DNA from: JACPUW01 sp049115495
Lineage (GTDB): Bacteria; Bacteroidota; Bacteroidia; CAILMK01; JACPUW01
DNA length: 64,000 bases
Direction of reading: 5' to 3'
NCBI GenBank assembly: GCA_049115495.1
Contig: JAGDZV010000004.1
Span: 248,001 to 312,000 of the forward strand
Numbering within the stretch: the first letter of the stretch is position 1; each line of letters begins with the position of its first letter. The notes beneath the pieces were generated by a model that saw only the letters and a list, made by a program, of their open reading frames with translations, had not been told where the DNA came from and ran no database searches. Both the position numbers and the translations under genes were made by a program. Shown here piece after piece: positions 18,468-27,738 of the stretch.

Positions 18468-20087
18468 ATGCAAATTTTAATCAAAATCTTTTTTATTGGA
18501 ATTAGTCTGGTTGGGCATGTATCACTTTGCATGTCTCAAGCTTTTGAAGAAAATGCTTTCATAAAATCAAGCCTAAATGAAGCCAATGGTTCGGTTGAAC
18601 TTTATGAAATTGCCCAAGCTTATTCATGTTCAAATACCTTAAGCGTAGGCGAATTTTTGAATAATAAGCACAACTTTAAAGTTGAATCAAAAAGCAGATA
18701 TGGTTTTTCAAATAATGCCTATTGGTTTAGTTTTAAAACCGATAAGTTTTTAGAAAACAAGGTACTTGTAATTTCAAATCCACATTTAGATCTTGTTGAT
18801 TTATTTGAAATTTCAGATCAAGGACCAAAATTGCTTTTTGCAACTGGCGATAAGAAGCCTTTTAATAGCAGAGCTTATCCTGACAAGGATTTTGTTTTTG
18901 AGATTGGAGCTAACACCAATTACTTGCTAAAAGTGTATAAACTAAATAGCTCAGTAAGCATACCTGGTCAAATTCTTTCTAAAAATGAGTTTATAAAAGA
19001 AAAGAGTCTCAACAATGTTGCAAGCGGCATCTATTTCGGAACCATGTTAATTGCGATTCTAGCGGCATTATTATTTAGCTTTTTACTTAAAAAAAGGCTT
19101 TTTGCTTGGTATGCAATGTACATAGCTTGCTTATGGCTTTATTTATTTACGCATTTAGGTTATTCTTTTCAATTCTTTTATCCTGATTCAGTTACAATTA
19201 ATAGTTGGCTAAGGCTGCTTATGATCGTAATCACATTCGTGGTTTTTATTCAATTTACTCGTGCTTATTTTCAGTCTAAAAAGTGGTTTAAGACACATGA
19301 TAAATTATTGGTTGGTGCCCAGCTTATCTTCGGAGTTCTTTTTGTGCTATGGCAAGTACTTCCGTCTTTGTACGATGAGCATTTAATGATAATGCTCAAT
19401 GTCGTTTATGGCATCTTTGTTGCGATTATTGCCATTTCTATTTCGCTGGCCATTAAGTCAATTTCAAAGAGCAAGCTGTACTCCAGGCTTTATTTAATAG
19501 CATATTCAGCTGTGGCCTTATTTTCAATTATTTCGATTCTTGATGAGTATGCCATTTTTGATGCATCACGTTTGGTAGTAAATCCGATTTTAGCAGGCTT
19601 TGGTCTGGAGTTTACGGTACTCTCAATTGCCATTGCATCAAAAATTTATAGCAACTATTATCAGAGTAAAAACTTACTTAGAGAACTTGAAGAAAAAATA
19701 GCCAAAGAAGAAAAGCTAATTAGTGAAAAAGGTCAGCTTGAAAATAAAATTAGCAAGTTAGAGCAACCTAGAAAGGTTAACTCAACAATTAAGATTAGTA
19801 CTGGCCAGCTAATAAGTGTAAGTGATGTTTTGTATGCTACATCTGAAGGACATTATAATGCCATTTTTACCATTGATAATAAGGAGCCAGTAGTATTTAG
19901 GGGTACTTTTAAAGAACTACACGAGCAGCTTCCTAAGAGTGAATTTTTAAGAGTTCATAGAAGCTATATTGTAAGGTTAGAAATGATATCACAAGTGTTT
20001 TCAAACTCAATTCAACTATCAAACGGTAAAGAAATACCTGTATCACGAACCTATAAGCCACAATTAAATCAAGCTTTAGATAATTAA
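18468..20087 (+). CDS. 7TMR-DISM membrane receptor fused to a LytTR DNA-binding domain
   Basis: 539 residues. The order is signal peptide (about 1-24), 7TMR-DISMED2 extracellular sensor domain (NNAYWFSFKTDK, then NPHLDLVDLFEI), seven transmembrane helices (about 180-395), a coiled coil (400-430) and a C-terminal LytTR domain (EFLRVHRSYIVRL near 497). It is a one-component, membrane-bound regulator: ligand binding outside should affect a DNA-binding domain facing the cytoplasm. It has no receiver, so it need not depend on the neighbouring kinase. A set of direct repeats just downstream (20092-20124), ahead of the collar-protein operon, is a candidate target. Confidence 0.92.
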   Translation: MQILIKIFFIGISLVGHVSLCMSQAFEENAFIKSSLNEANGSVELYEIAQAYSCSNTLSVGEFLNNKHNFKVESKSRYGFSNNAYWFSFKTDKFLENKVLVISNPHLDLVDLFEISDQGPKLLFATGDKKPFNSRAYPDKDFVFEIGANTNYLLKVYKLNSSVSIPGQILSKNEFIKEKSLNNVASGIYFGTMLIAILAALLFSFLLKKRLFAWYAMYIACLWLYLFTHLGYSFQFFYPDSVTINSWLRLLMIVITFVVFIQFTRAYFQSKKWFKTHDKLLVGAQLIFGVLFVLWQVLPSLYDEHLMIMLNVVYGIFVAIIAISISLAIKSISKSKLYSRLYLIAYSAVALFSIISILDEYAIFDASRLVVNPILAGFGLEFTVLSIAIASKIYSNYYQSKNLLRELEEKIAKEEKLISEKGQLENKISKLEQPRKVNSTIKISTGQLISVSDVLYATSEGHYNAIFTIDNKEPVVFRGTFKELHEQLPKSEFLRVHRSYIVRLEMISQVFSNSIQLSNGKEIPVSRTYKPQLNQALDN

Positions 20088-20091
20088 ACGG

Positions 20092-20124
20092 TGCATTTCG
20101 TGCTGCATTTTGTGCATTTCATGC
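20092..20124 (+). promoter_or_regulatory. Three direct repeats, candidate regulator-binding site
   Basis: tgcatttcgtgc (20092), tgcattttgtgc (20104) and tgcatttcatgc (20113) lie in the same direction between the LytTR gene and the tail-collar operon. LytTR proteins bind short direct repeats about one helical turn apart, so this could be their site. Assignment is by position and repeat form only. Confidence 0.35.
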
Positions 20125-20294
20125 CAAAAAATCAATAAACATTCTTGCAGAAAATATTTTTGATGGGATTAGTCCCAAATTTTGTTGAGCGAAAAATCCA
20201 TTAATCTTATCGGTAAATGCTATTTGTTAATCTGAACATAAATTATTGCGATTAATTAAAACCTTTTTTTTGTATCAGCGAAGCAAAGGATTAA

Positions 20295-21071
20295 ATGAGT
20301 AAAATGCATATTAAAAAGAGATTAAACTTTATAATTACCATTGCCAACTTTTCACTTCTTTGTTTAATACTTTTATCAAGCACGGGTGTTTTAATAAGTA
20401 ATAATGCAGGTAATGCACACAGCAGTGCAGCCTTAGAAGTGCGTTCAACTTCACAAGGGTTTTTATCACCGGTATTAACAACTACACAAAGAGATAATAT
20501 AAGTAGCCCGGCCACAGGTTTACAAGTGTTTAACTCAACTACAGCTCAACACGAAACTTACAATGGTTCAAGTTGGCAGGCTATTGGTGGTTCAAGTAGT
20601 GGTAGTGCACCAGTTGGTACAATTGTAGCTTATGGGGGCAGTAATACACCAACAGGTTGGCTTGAGTGCAACGGCGATGATATTAGCAGAATCACCTACT
20701 CTGATTTGTTTTCGGCAATAGGAACAGCTTGGGGATACGGAGATCAAAATACAACTTTTAACATACCAGACTTGAGAGGCATGTTTTTGAGAGGACATGA
20801 TAATTCAAGAGGAGAAGATCCAAACTCGGGTTCAAGAACAGCAAGTAAAACTGGCGGAAACACCGGTGATAATGTAGGGTCTTATCAAGCGGGAGCAGTT
20901 CAAAGTCACAGGCACTATTATACAAGGCACGATGATAATCCAGTAAGCGGCCAAGCTTATGCAGGGGGAGGTTATTTAGGAAATGCTCTAGAAGGAACTT
21001 ACACAGGATATACGGGTGGAAGCGAAACCAGACCAGAAAATGTTTATGTGAAATACATTATTAAATACTAA
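20295..21071 (+). CDS. Exported protein with phage-tail collar domain (copy 1)
   Basis: 258 residues. An N-terminal hydrophobic segment (about 10-35) acts as signal peptide or anchor. Next comes the SSAALEVRSTSQGFLSPVL block found at the start of many Bacteroidota surface and tail-fibre-like proteins, then a phage tail Collar domain (GTIVAYGGS...PTGWLECNGDD...FNIPDLRGMFLRG), ending RPENVYVKYIIKY. Collar domains come from short tail fibres and bind surface glycans or receptors. No phage structural genes are nearby, so this looks like domesticated surface display. It is paralogous to the next gene, four bases downstream. Confidence 0.85.
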   Translation: MSKMHIKKRLNFIITIANFSLLCLILLSSTGVLISNNAGNAHSSAALEVRSTSQGFLSPVLTTTQRDNISSPATGLQVFNSTTAQHETYNGSSWQAIGGSSSGSAPVGTIVAYGGSNTPTGWLECNGDDISRITYSDLFSAIGTAWGYGDQNTTFNIPDLRGMFLRGHDNSRGEDPNSGSRTASKTGGNTGDNVGSYQAGAVQSHRHYYTRHDDNPVSGQAYAGGGYLGNALEGTYTGYTGGSETRPENVYVKYIIKY

Positions 21072-21075
21072 TAAA

Positions 21076-21858
21076 ATGAAGAGGAAGTTAATCCTTACTT
21101 TAGTAGCTACGAATATTGTGCTCATTGCACTTTTTTTCATAGGCGCAACGGGAGTTCTGATTAGTAATAATGCAGGGAACGCCCATAGCAGTGCAGCCTT
21201 AGAAGTAAGATCTACTACTCAAGGATTTTTACCACCAGTATTAACATCTACGCAACGCGATAATGTATCTTCTCCCGCCACAGGTTTAACTATTTACAAT
21301 TCAACTACTACTGCTATCGAAACTTACAATGGAACAGCTTGGCAAGCTTCAAGTGGTACGAGCGCAAATGTGCCTGCGGGTACAGTAATCGCATACGCTG
21401 GAAGCACCACACCTACAGGTTGGCTTGAATGTAATGGTGATGACATAAGCAGAACGACCTATGCAGATCTCTTCTCAGCAATAGGAATTGCTTGGGGTTA
21501 CGGCGATCAGATTTCTACATTTAACATTCCTGATTTAAGGGGAATGTTTCTGAGAGGGCATGACAATTCCAGAGGTGAAGATCCAAACTCGGGAACAAGA
21601 ACTGCCAGTAAAACTGGTGGTAATACAGGCGATAATGTGGGGTCTTACCAAGCAGATGCATTTAAATCTCATAGACATTTTGATGCTTCTCCTTCATCTG
21701 CGGGAGACGCAAGATGGAGGTCCTATGGTTATTCAGGCTCAGTAGGAGTTTACACCACAGGTTCAACAGGATCAGGAGTTACACCTTATACATCTTCTAC
21801 CGGCGGAAATGAAACTCGTCCAGAGAACGTTTATGTTAAATACATTATTAAGTACTAG
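21076..21858 (+). CDS. Exported protein with phage-tail collar domain (copy 2)
   Basis: 260 residues, same architecture as the preceding gene: hydrophobic N-terminus (about 5-28), ALEVRSTTQGFLPPVL block, Collar domain (PTGWLECNGDD, FNIPDLRGMFLRGHDNSRG) and the same terminal RPENVYVKYIIKY. The two copies match closely up to the glycine-rich loop after SHRH and diverge strongly in the following 45 residues, where fibre tips usually determine binding specificity. They therefore look like a tandem duplication that diversified at the tip. It is followed after three bases by a T9SS protein, suggesting a three-gene surface operon. Confidence 0.85.
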   Translation: MKRKLILTLVATNIVLIALFFIGATGVLISNNAGNAHSSAALEVRSTTQGFLPPVLTSTQRDNVSSPATGLTIYNSTTTAIETYNGTAWQASSGTSANVPAGTVIAYAGSTTPTGWLECNGDDISRTTYADLFSAIGIAWGYGDQISTFNIPDLRGMFLRGHDNSRGEDPNSGTRTASKTGGNTGDNVGSYQADAFKSHRHFDASPSSAGDARWRSYGYSGSVGVYTTGSTGSGVTPYTSSTGGNETRPENVYVKYIIKY

Positions 21859-21861
21859 GAT

Positions 21862-23694
21862 ATGAAGAAGTATATTATCGTATTCTTAGCATTTTTTGTT
21901 TTTAACTTACTTAATGCTCAATCTCCTGAAATTAAAATATCAGGAAATAATGTTGAAATAGTTGATGGTGATAATACGCCTTCAACAACTGATTACACAG
22001 ATTTTGGAAATGTTGAAGTCTTAAAAACTAGGGAATCTAGGATTTTCACAATATCTAACACTGGCTCAGGAGCTTTAACTTTTAGTAATAATCCCATAGT
22101 ATCTATTAGTGGAACTAATGCAAGTGATTTTAAGGTTCAGACTCAAGCAAGTTCAACATTAGCTGCAAGTTCTAGTGTAAACTTCACAATAATATTTGAT
22201 CCATCAACATTTGGGGTTAGAACAGCAACGATAACCGTCGAAAGCAACGATGCTGATGAAGCAACTTATAATTTTGATATAAAAGGATCAGGAGCAACAC
22301 CTTCAGGTGGGACAATCAATACATTAACTGTTAATAGTGGAGGCTACATGGATATTGGGTCAGGCTCATATATTAACGTTAGCCATTTGCACTTCTTAGG
22401 TACTGCCAACATTACAAATGATGGTACCATTTTAGTTAAGAGTGATTGGACCAATGAATCTACCACCACAGTTAGTGGGGACGGAACATATAGTGTTAAA
22501 GGAAGTTCTGCTCAAAATGTTAGTCCCAATGGTGCCACAATAAAAAAGATGATTATTGATAATTCTACAGATGTAAGTTTAGAAAGCGATGGCACTATTG
22601 AAGACCTTACATTAACAAGTGGAGATCTTGATATTGGTGACAATGATCTAACCTTAACTGGTACCATTTCAGGAGGTAGTTCAAACTCTTATATAAAAGT
22701 ATCAGGAACAGGCAAGGTAAAGCGTAGCATTGGGTCTACTCCGGTAACCTTGCCAATTGGAAGGAATCCGTATTTACCCATTGTTATTGACGATGGTGGT
22801 GGTGCAGAGTTTTCGGTGGGAGTTTACAATAATGTTTATGACAACCCGGTTACCGAAAATACTTTGCAAACCGAAGATGCAGTTTCTGAAACATGGACCA
22901 TTCAAGCAGATCAGGCAGTTGATAATGTGATAGTGCAAATTGGTTGGGATTCTGGAGAAGAACTCAGCAATTTTGATAGAACCAAAAGTACCGTTGCCTA
23001 TTGGCAATCAGGAGTTAGTTCTACCTGGACTAATTCCGGTACTTTTAATGGAGCTTCCGGATCAGGTCCTTATTTTCAATCAATTACTTTAGATTTTTCT
23101 ACCAATCTCTACTATTTTGGTGTAGCCTCAGCGGGTTCACCATTGCCAATAGAGCTTGGTAGCTTTAATGCCAATTGGGTAGCAGAAGGCAAAGAAGCCC
23201 AAATTGAGTGGAACACATTAAGCGAATTAAACAACTCGCATTTTATACTTGAGAAAAGTTATGATGGTATTTCATTCATTCAATTTAAAAGAATTGAAGG
23301 AGCAGGTAATTCTATAGAGGAACAATATTATTCTGTAAATGATTTTGATTTTGAAAAAGGACAGGGGCAGGTTTATTACAGGCTTAAGCAGGTAGACTAC
23401 GATGGTAGTTATTCATTTTCAGATACAAGAACTTTACTTGTAAGTGACGGTTCTCTTAATCAGTATATTAAAATGTATCCAAATCCAGCAAGCGACAAGC
23501 TAATAGTAAAAACACCTGATTCAGAACTAGACTATAGCTATGCTATTCATACTTTAGATGGGAAACTTGTTGCTAGTGGCGAAAACAACAATAAAGAGTT
23601 CATCGAACTTACGCATCTGAACAATGGTCAATATGTAATTGAAATTCTTTCAGGTAATCACATATCAAGGCAATTAATTCATGTTCTGCATTAA
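21862..23694 (+). CDS. T9SS-secreted protein with choice-of-anchor D (Hydin-like) domain
   Basis: 610 residues. Signal peptide (about 1-19), an ASPM/SPD-2/Hydin-type Ig domain around 22-145 (GNVEVLKTRESRIFTISNTG, FTIIFDPSTFGVRTATITV), a beta-rich repetitive centre, a segment typical of Bacteroidota surface proteins (PLPIELGSFNANW), and a C-terminal type A sorting domain (MYPNPASDKLIVKTP to the end). The sorting domain routes it through the type IX system to the cell surface. Together with the two collar proteins it forms a surface module; a structural or adhesive role is inferred. Confidence 0.9.
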   Translation: MKKYIIVFLAFFVFNLLNAQSPEIKISGNNVEIVDGDNTPSTTDYTDFGNVEVLKTRESRIFTISNTGSGALTFSNNPIVSISGTNASDFKVQTQASSTLAASSSVNFTIIFDPSTFGVRTATITVESNDADEATYNFDIKGSGATPSGGTINTLTVNSGGYMDIGSGSYINVSHLHFLGTANITNDGTILVKSDWTNESTTTVSGDGTYSVKGSSAQNVSPNGATIKKMIIDNSTDVSLESDGTIEDLTLTSGDLDIGDNDLTLTGTISGGSSNSYIKVSGTGKVKRSIGSTPVTLPIGRNPYLPIVIDDGGGAEFSVGVYNNVYDNPVTENTLQTEDAVSETWTIQADQAVDNVIVQIGWDSGEELSNFDRTKSTVAYWQSGVSSTWTNSGTFNGASGSGPYFQSITLDFSTNLYYFGVASAGSPLPIELGSFNANWVAEGKEAQIEWNTLSELNNSHFILEKSYDGISFIQFKRIEGAGNSIEEQYYSVNDFDFEKGQGQVYYRLKQVDYDGSYSFSDTRTLLVSDGSLNQYIKMYPNPASDKLIVKTPDSELDYSYAIHTLDGKLVASGENNNKEFIELTHLNNGQYVIEILSGNHISRQLIHVLH

Positions 23695-23783
23695 TATTTT
23701 TAAAAATCACCCTTTTGGGTGAAAAAATCAGATTCAAATCATCGTTGCTTTGTATCATCAAACAACAACTAAAGATCGATACC

Positions 23784-23969
23784 ATGAAAAATAACAGATC
23801 ATTAATTGCCCTAGCCGTTTTACTTACAGCTTCAGCGATTTTCTTGACGGTGCAGTTGGTAACGGTTACAGAAAAAACTCAGGCAATAGAAGAAAAACTT
23901 AATGATGCAAGCAGCCTAAAACTTAGCGCTGAGGCTGAACTTGAGTTTTTTGCGGTCTTATCGCATTAA
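23784..23969 (+). CDS. Small membrane protein
   Basis: 61 residues starting at ATG 23784, which gives a single hydrophobic helix (SLIALAVLLTASAIFLTVQL) followed by a short charged helix. The longer frame from 23715 would begin in a stem-loop and is less likely. No family recognised. Confidence 0.5.
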   Translation: MKNNRSLIALAVLLTASAIFLTVQLVTVTEKTQAIEEKLNDASSLKLSAEAELEFFAVLSH

Positions 23970-24021
23970 TATCTTTCCTATTGTCAAGGTTTTAAGTTAA
24001 ACTTGAATTTCAATATTCAAG

Positions 24022-24882
24022 ATGCAGTTTAAACCATCAGAACTTATTTTAAATTCAAGGGGAGGTGTTTACCATTTAGACCTTTTACCCGAAGAGATTT
24101 CAGATAGGATTGTTTTAGTGGGCGATCCAGGAAGGGTTAAGGACGTGGCAAAGCGATTTTCTGAAATAGAAGTAGAAAAACAACACCGCGAATTTGTTAG
24201 TGTTACGGGTACTTTCAACGATAAACGAATAACTGTTATATCTACTGGAATTGGCACCGATAACATTGATATAGTTGTAAATGAGCTTGATATACTGGCA
24301 TCAATTGACTTAGAAAAGCGAGAACCCTTAGAAAACGGTAGAAAACTAAGAATGATAAGGCTTGGTACCTGCGGAGTGTTGCAAGAGAATATTCCTGTAG
24401 GAGCCTTTTTACTTTCAAAAATGTCTATCGGCTTTGATGCTCTAATGCATTTTTATAAGACTGATGAGAGTTATGAAGTATATCATTTAAAAGATCAACT
24501 TCTTAATCATTTTGAAGATAAGGCTTTGTCGTTGCCTTTCTATGTGGCAGAGTCAAAAGGAAATTTTGTTTTTGATGTTCCTGAAAAACATCAGGGAATT
24601 ACAGCCACTTTGCCTGGGTTTTATGGACCCCAAGGTAGGGCTATTAAAACCCCAATAAAACATCCTGAATTTTTACAAACCCTAAATTCATTCAGCTCAG
24701 AAAGCATGCGCGTAGTCAATTTTGAAATGGAATCAAGTGGGCTTTTTGGTTTGGCTGGTATGCTAGGCCACGATTGTGCGTGTATTTGCCTTGGCTTAGC
24801 AAACAGAATTACAGGAGAATTTTTGAAAGATCCAAAAGAAAGAATGACCAAATTAATTGATCAAGTATTAGATACGGTTTAG
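24022..24882 (+). CDS. Nucleoside phosphorylase (PNP/UDP family)
   Basis: Cleaves a nucleoside with phosphate to free base and (deoxy)ribose 1-phosphate in nucleotide salvage. 286 residues. Family marks are the phosphate-binding GDPGRV near residue 32, the strand ITVISTGIGTDNIDIVVNEL, the LGTCG motif near 114, and the substrate-binding VNFEMESSGLFGLAGMLGH near 235, whose Glu-Met-Glu triad holds the ribose. The uridine phosphorylase branch is most likely, but base specificity cannot be read. Its stop overlaps the stop of the convergent beta-helix gene by two bases. deoC, which takes the next step in deoxyribose use, lies 5 kb away in this window. Confidence 0.9.
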   Translation: MQFKPSELILNSRGGVYHLDLLPEEISDRIVLVGDPGRVKDVAKRFSEIEVEKQHREFVSVTGTFNDKRITVISTGIGTDNIDIVVNELDILASIDLEKREPLENGRKLRMIRLGTCGVLQENIPVGAFLLSKMSIGFDALMHFYKTDESYEVYHLKDQLLNHFEDKALSLPFYVAESKGNFVFDVPEKHQGITATLPGFYGPQGRAIKTPIKHPEFLQTLNSFSSESMRVVNFEMESSGLFGLAGMLGHDCACICLGLANRITGEFLKDPKERMTKLIDQVLDTV

Positions 24883-27656
24883 TGCTGCTTGGTAAACATT
24901 ATTGTTTTTAGCTCAGTGCCATCAATTAGTCTAATAAAGTAAACGCCGTTTTCAAGTTGGCTAATATCAATGCTTCCTGTAATGTCATTGGGCGTAAACT
25001 CTTTACAAAGCAGTCCGCAATAATTTAAAATCTCAATTCTTGGGTTTTCAGCGTTTGCTAGTTCAAAATTCAATGTAGTTTCGGCCGGGTTTGGAAAAAC
25101 AATTATGGAAACAGGATCTTTTGAAAATGCAATTAGAGAAGTGTCTTGTAAATGGTTTGTTTGGGCTGTTCCATTTAAAAATACTGCTCCAATGTCAAGA
25201 GTATCATTGTTCTTTTTGCCATAAAAATCTAACATTTCAAAACCGCTTAAATTGTAACCTTGGTTATGCGCTGTTGAGCTTGGGCTAATTGAATATTCTC
25301 CCTTTTTAAAGCGAGGAATTGTTGACGCTATATCGTTAGTTAATACAAGATTATTTGAGCCTAGATTTTTTAAATCGGCCGTTTTCAATTGATTTTTTTC
25401 ATCAATAATGAGATTGTTAATTATACTGTATTCGTTATTATTAGGCTCGTTGAGTAACTCAATAAAATTTCCATAATTAGTTAAATGGGCCGTATTGTTT
25501 GCAATTAATGTAAAACTATTTATAAGATTACTTGAGTTATTACCTACCCTAACAAAGTTGCATTTCTCACTATTAATGGCTTGCTTAAATATATTGGAGT
25601 AAATATGGCTTTGAAAGTTATTAGTAAGTGAAAGGCTTGATTCTGTGCATTCAAAATAATTCCTACTAATTGTCAAGTGTTCAATATTGTTGGCAATTAT
25701 GGCGTTTGTGCTTTTAAAGTTGTTTTTCTTTAACACAACATCTTCAATAAAGCTGTTAATCTCAATATTTGGTCTAACTAAATTTTTAAAATTGCAAGAT
25801 TCAATTCGTACCTGCTTATTATTTCTATTTGTTGACTTTATAAGAATTCCATTTCCTTTTATGTTATCAAAAGCACAGTTGTTGACCTTAATAAGGTTGA
25901 AAGAATCTGGCCTATTATAATTAATAGCATTATTACCTAGGTTTTTGAATTCAATAGAGCTCAGATTTGTAGTGTCGGTATGGTTTATGTCAATGCCATT
26001 GCCTTGAATATTATCAATAAACCATGCGTGCTTTCGATTGTTGGTTAAGCTAATATTTTTATTGTCTTTTAGAATAATGCCTACATGTTTTCCTGAAACA
26101 TGAATATCATCATATATGGGGCTAAACACTACAGGGTGCGAAAAGTTACTAATAACTATAAAACTATAATTACCGCCCTGCAAGCAAAAGGTATCATTAG
26201 GTTTATGCTCAATTTGCATACCGTTTATGGCTTGTAAACTTTCTGGTATTATGAGTTTACAGTGTTTAATCGAATTGTTTTTTAGGTGATCTTGACTTTG
26301 ATATTCTATTGCTCCAGCATCAATTTCGCCTTTTGATCTTTGCTGTCCCAAAAAATCTTGATCAAAAGCAAAATCAAAGTTTGCCCTGCCGCAATTTATG
26401 GCCCCTGATTTTTGAGTTAAAGAAAAGTCATTTTTTAAATATAAGCTGTCAACTGATTTTTTGTAAAAATTACCAAACTCGTCAATGCCTATTCGTTTTA
26501 TTGGATAAATAGCTATTTGGTCAAATTCCGAAAAAACTGTTTTACCGCTACCATAGCCACCAACTAAGTTGTTTAACAGCGAAATATTGCTTTGGTTTTT
26601 ATGAATAACCAATCTTATACCATTGTTTTTTGTGTTAACTATAGTGTTGTTAGCAATTGTGTAGTGAAAGGCTTTGTTGTTTATTCTTCTTGAGTCTACA
26701 TAAATTCCTGAAGCCAAAACATTCTGTGAGTCTGATGCAAAACCTGAATTTGAAATTATATTGTTGTAAACCTTGCAATTACCATCTCCATTTACATAAA
26801 TACCATGCCCAAAACCGCTATCTATTCGGTTGTTATATACCTCGCTAGTTGTACCCAAACCCAAAAGTAACCCTGAAGCATGGTTTTTTTCAAAAGCTAT
26901 ACCATAGTTACGAATTGAGTTATCATAAATTCTGCCATTTAAGGTGGAAAATAGCTGAATAGCTTCTCTACCCGTGTCCTCAATTTTATTACTATAAATA
27001 TTTACACCATCAATTAAATGAGGTTTTAATGTTTTGGGTGTTGTGCTGTTATCGCAAAGAATTTGAGTGCCATCAAAGGCAGTTGAACCAAGATAAATAC
27101 CTTCACCTACAGTATTGTGTATGTAGCAGTTACTTATCTCAATGTTCTTCATAATAAAAGAATCGCGCCAACTTTTTCCTAAACAGTCCGGATCATCTTT
27201 TATACTAATGCCAGCGAAGTTTGAATGAGATATTTCTAAGTATTTAAGCGTAATATCAGTAGAAAGGTCTCTTATATCAAGGCCAGAACCAATTTTGGTT
27301 TTTGTAATTCTAATGCCATAATATGATGAAGGATGGTAACCATCAAAAACTAAGTATTGGCAGTTTTTAATATTAATACCCTGTTGGTAGTAGATTTCAT
27401 TATTAGCGTAGATTTCTACTTCTCCTGTACATTTTATGGTAATTGGTTGATTTAGTTCTCCTTTAAAATTACGAAATGAAATATATTCTCTTTTGCCTGA
27501 TTCTAGCCATAAAGTGTCACCTGGTTTCAGCTGTAAAACATCGTTGTTAAGTTCAAATTCAGTTGCTGCAGAATAATAGCTCTTTGCTTTTACAATTTTA
27601 GTTGCACTAAAAATTATGGCACAAGCCAATATAATAGCTTTAAAAGCAGTATCCAT
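24879..27656 (-). CDS. T9SS-secreted right-handed parallel beta-helix protein
   Basis: 925 residues. Signal peptide (about 1-24), then two long series of parallel beta-helix repeats rich in Asn and Ile (for example NNRIDSGFGHGIYVNGDGN, NNIISNSGFASDS), a second block starting near 460, and a C-terminal sorting domain (VFPNPAETTLNFELAN) that directs it to the type IX machinery. Such helices bind or cleave polysaccharides, but no lyase signature is evident, so catalytic activity is uncertain. Transcribed convergently with the nucleoside phosphorylase. A single open frame with an ATG at 27656. Confidence 0.9.
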   Translation of the reverse strand: MDTAFKAIILACAIIFSATKIVKAKSYYSAATEFELNNDVLQLKPGDTLWLESGKREYISFRNFKGELNQPITIKCTGEVEIYANNEIYYQQGINIKNCQYLVFDGYHPSSYYGIRITKTKIGSGLDIRDLSTDITLKYLEISHSNFAGISIKDDPDCLGKSWRDSFIMKNIEISNCYIHNTVGEGIYLGSTAFDGTQILCDNSTTPKTLKPHLIDGVNIYSNKIEDTGREAIQLFSTLNGRIYDNSIRNYGIAFEKNHASGLLLGLGTTSEVYNNRIDSGFGHGIYVNGDGNCKVYNNIISNSGFASDSQNVLASGIYVDSRRINNKAFHYTIANNTIVNTKNNGIRLVIHKNQSNISLLNNLVGGYGSGKTVFSEFDQIAIYPIKRIGIDEFGNFYKKSVDSLYLKNDFSLTQKSGAINCGRANFDFAFDQDFLGQQRSKGEIDAGAIEYQSQDHLKNNSIKHCKLIIPESLQAINGMQIEHKPNDTFCLQGGNYSFIVISNFSHPVVFSPIYDDIHVSGKHVGIILKDNKNISLTNNRKHAWFIDNIQGNGIDINHTDTTNLSSIEFKNLGNNAINYNRPDSFNLIKVNNCAFDNIKGNGILIKSTNRNNKQVRIESCNFKNLVRPNIEINSFIEDVVLKKNNFKSTNAIIANNIEHLTISRNYFECTESSLSLTNNFQSHIYSNIFKQAINSEKCNFVRVGNNSSNLINSFTLIANNTAHLTNYGNFIELLNEPNNNEYSIINNLIIDEKNQLKTADLKNLGSNNLVLTNDIASTIPRFKKGEYSISPSSTAHNQGYNLSGFEMLDFYGKKNNDTLDIGAVFLNGTAQTNHLQDTSLIAFSKDPVSIIVFPNPAETTLNFELANAENPRIEILNYCGLLCKEFTPNDITGSIDISQLENGVYFIRLIDGTELKTIMFTKQH

Positions 27657-27738
27657 TTCTCGAAGTTAATTGTTAAACAAAGAGTTGATGCACTGGCTTA
27701 ACTGTAATTCGACGTAAAGAAAGTTTCGTCTAAAGGAT

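Noticed and set aside
20295..21858. Prophage or tailocin based on collar-domain genes
   Set aside because: No sheath, baseplate, tube or lysis genes nearby, and both proteins have export signals.
23707..23722. tcaccc/gggtga hairpin after the T9SS gene as a terminator
   Set aside because: It is followed by A residues on the plus strand, not T; the stem is only 6 bp.
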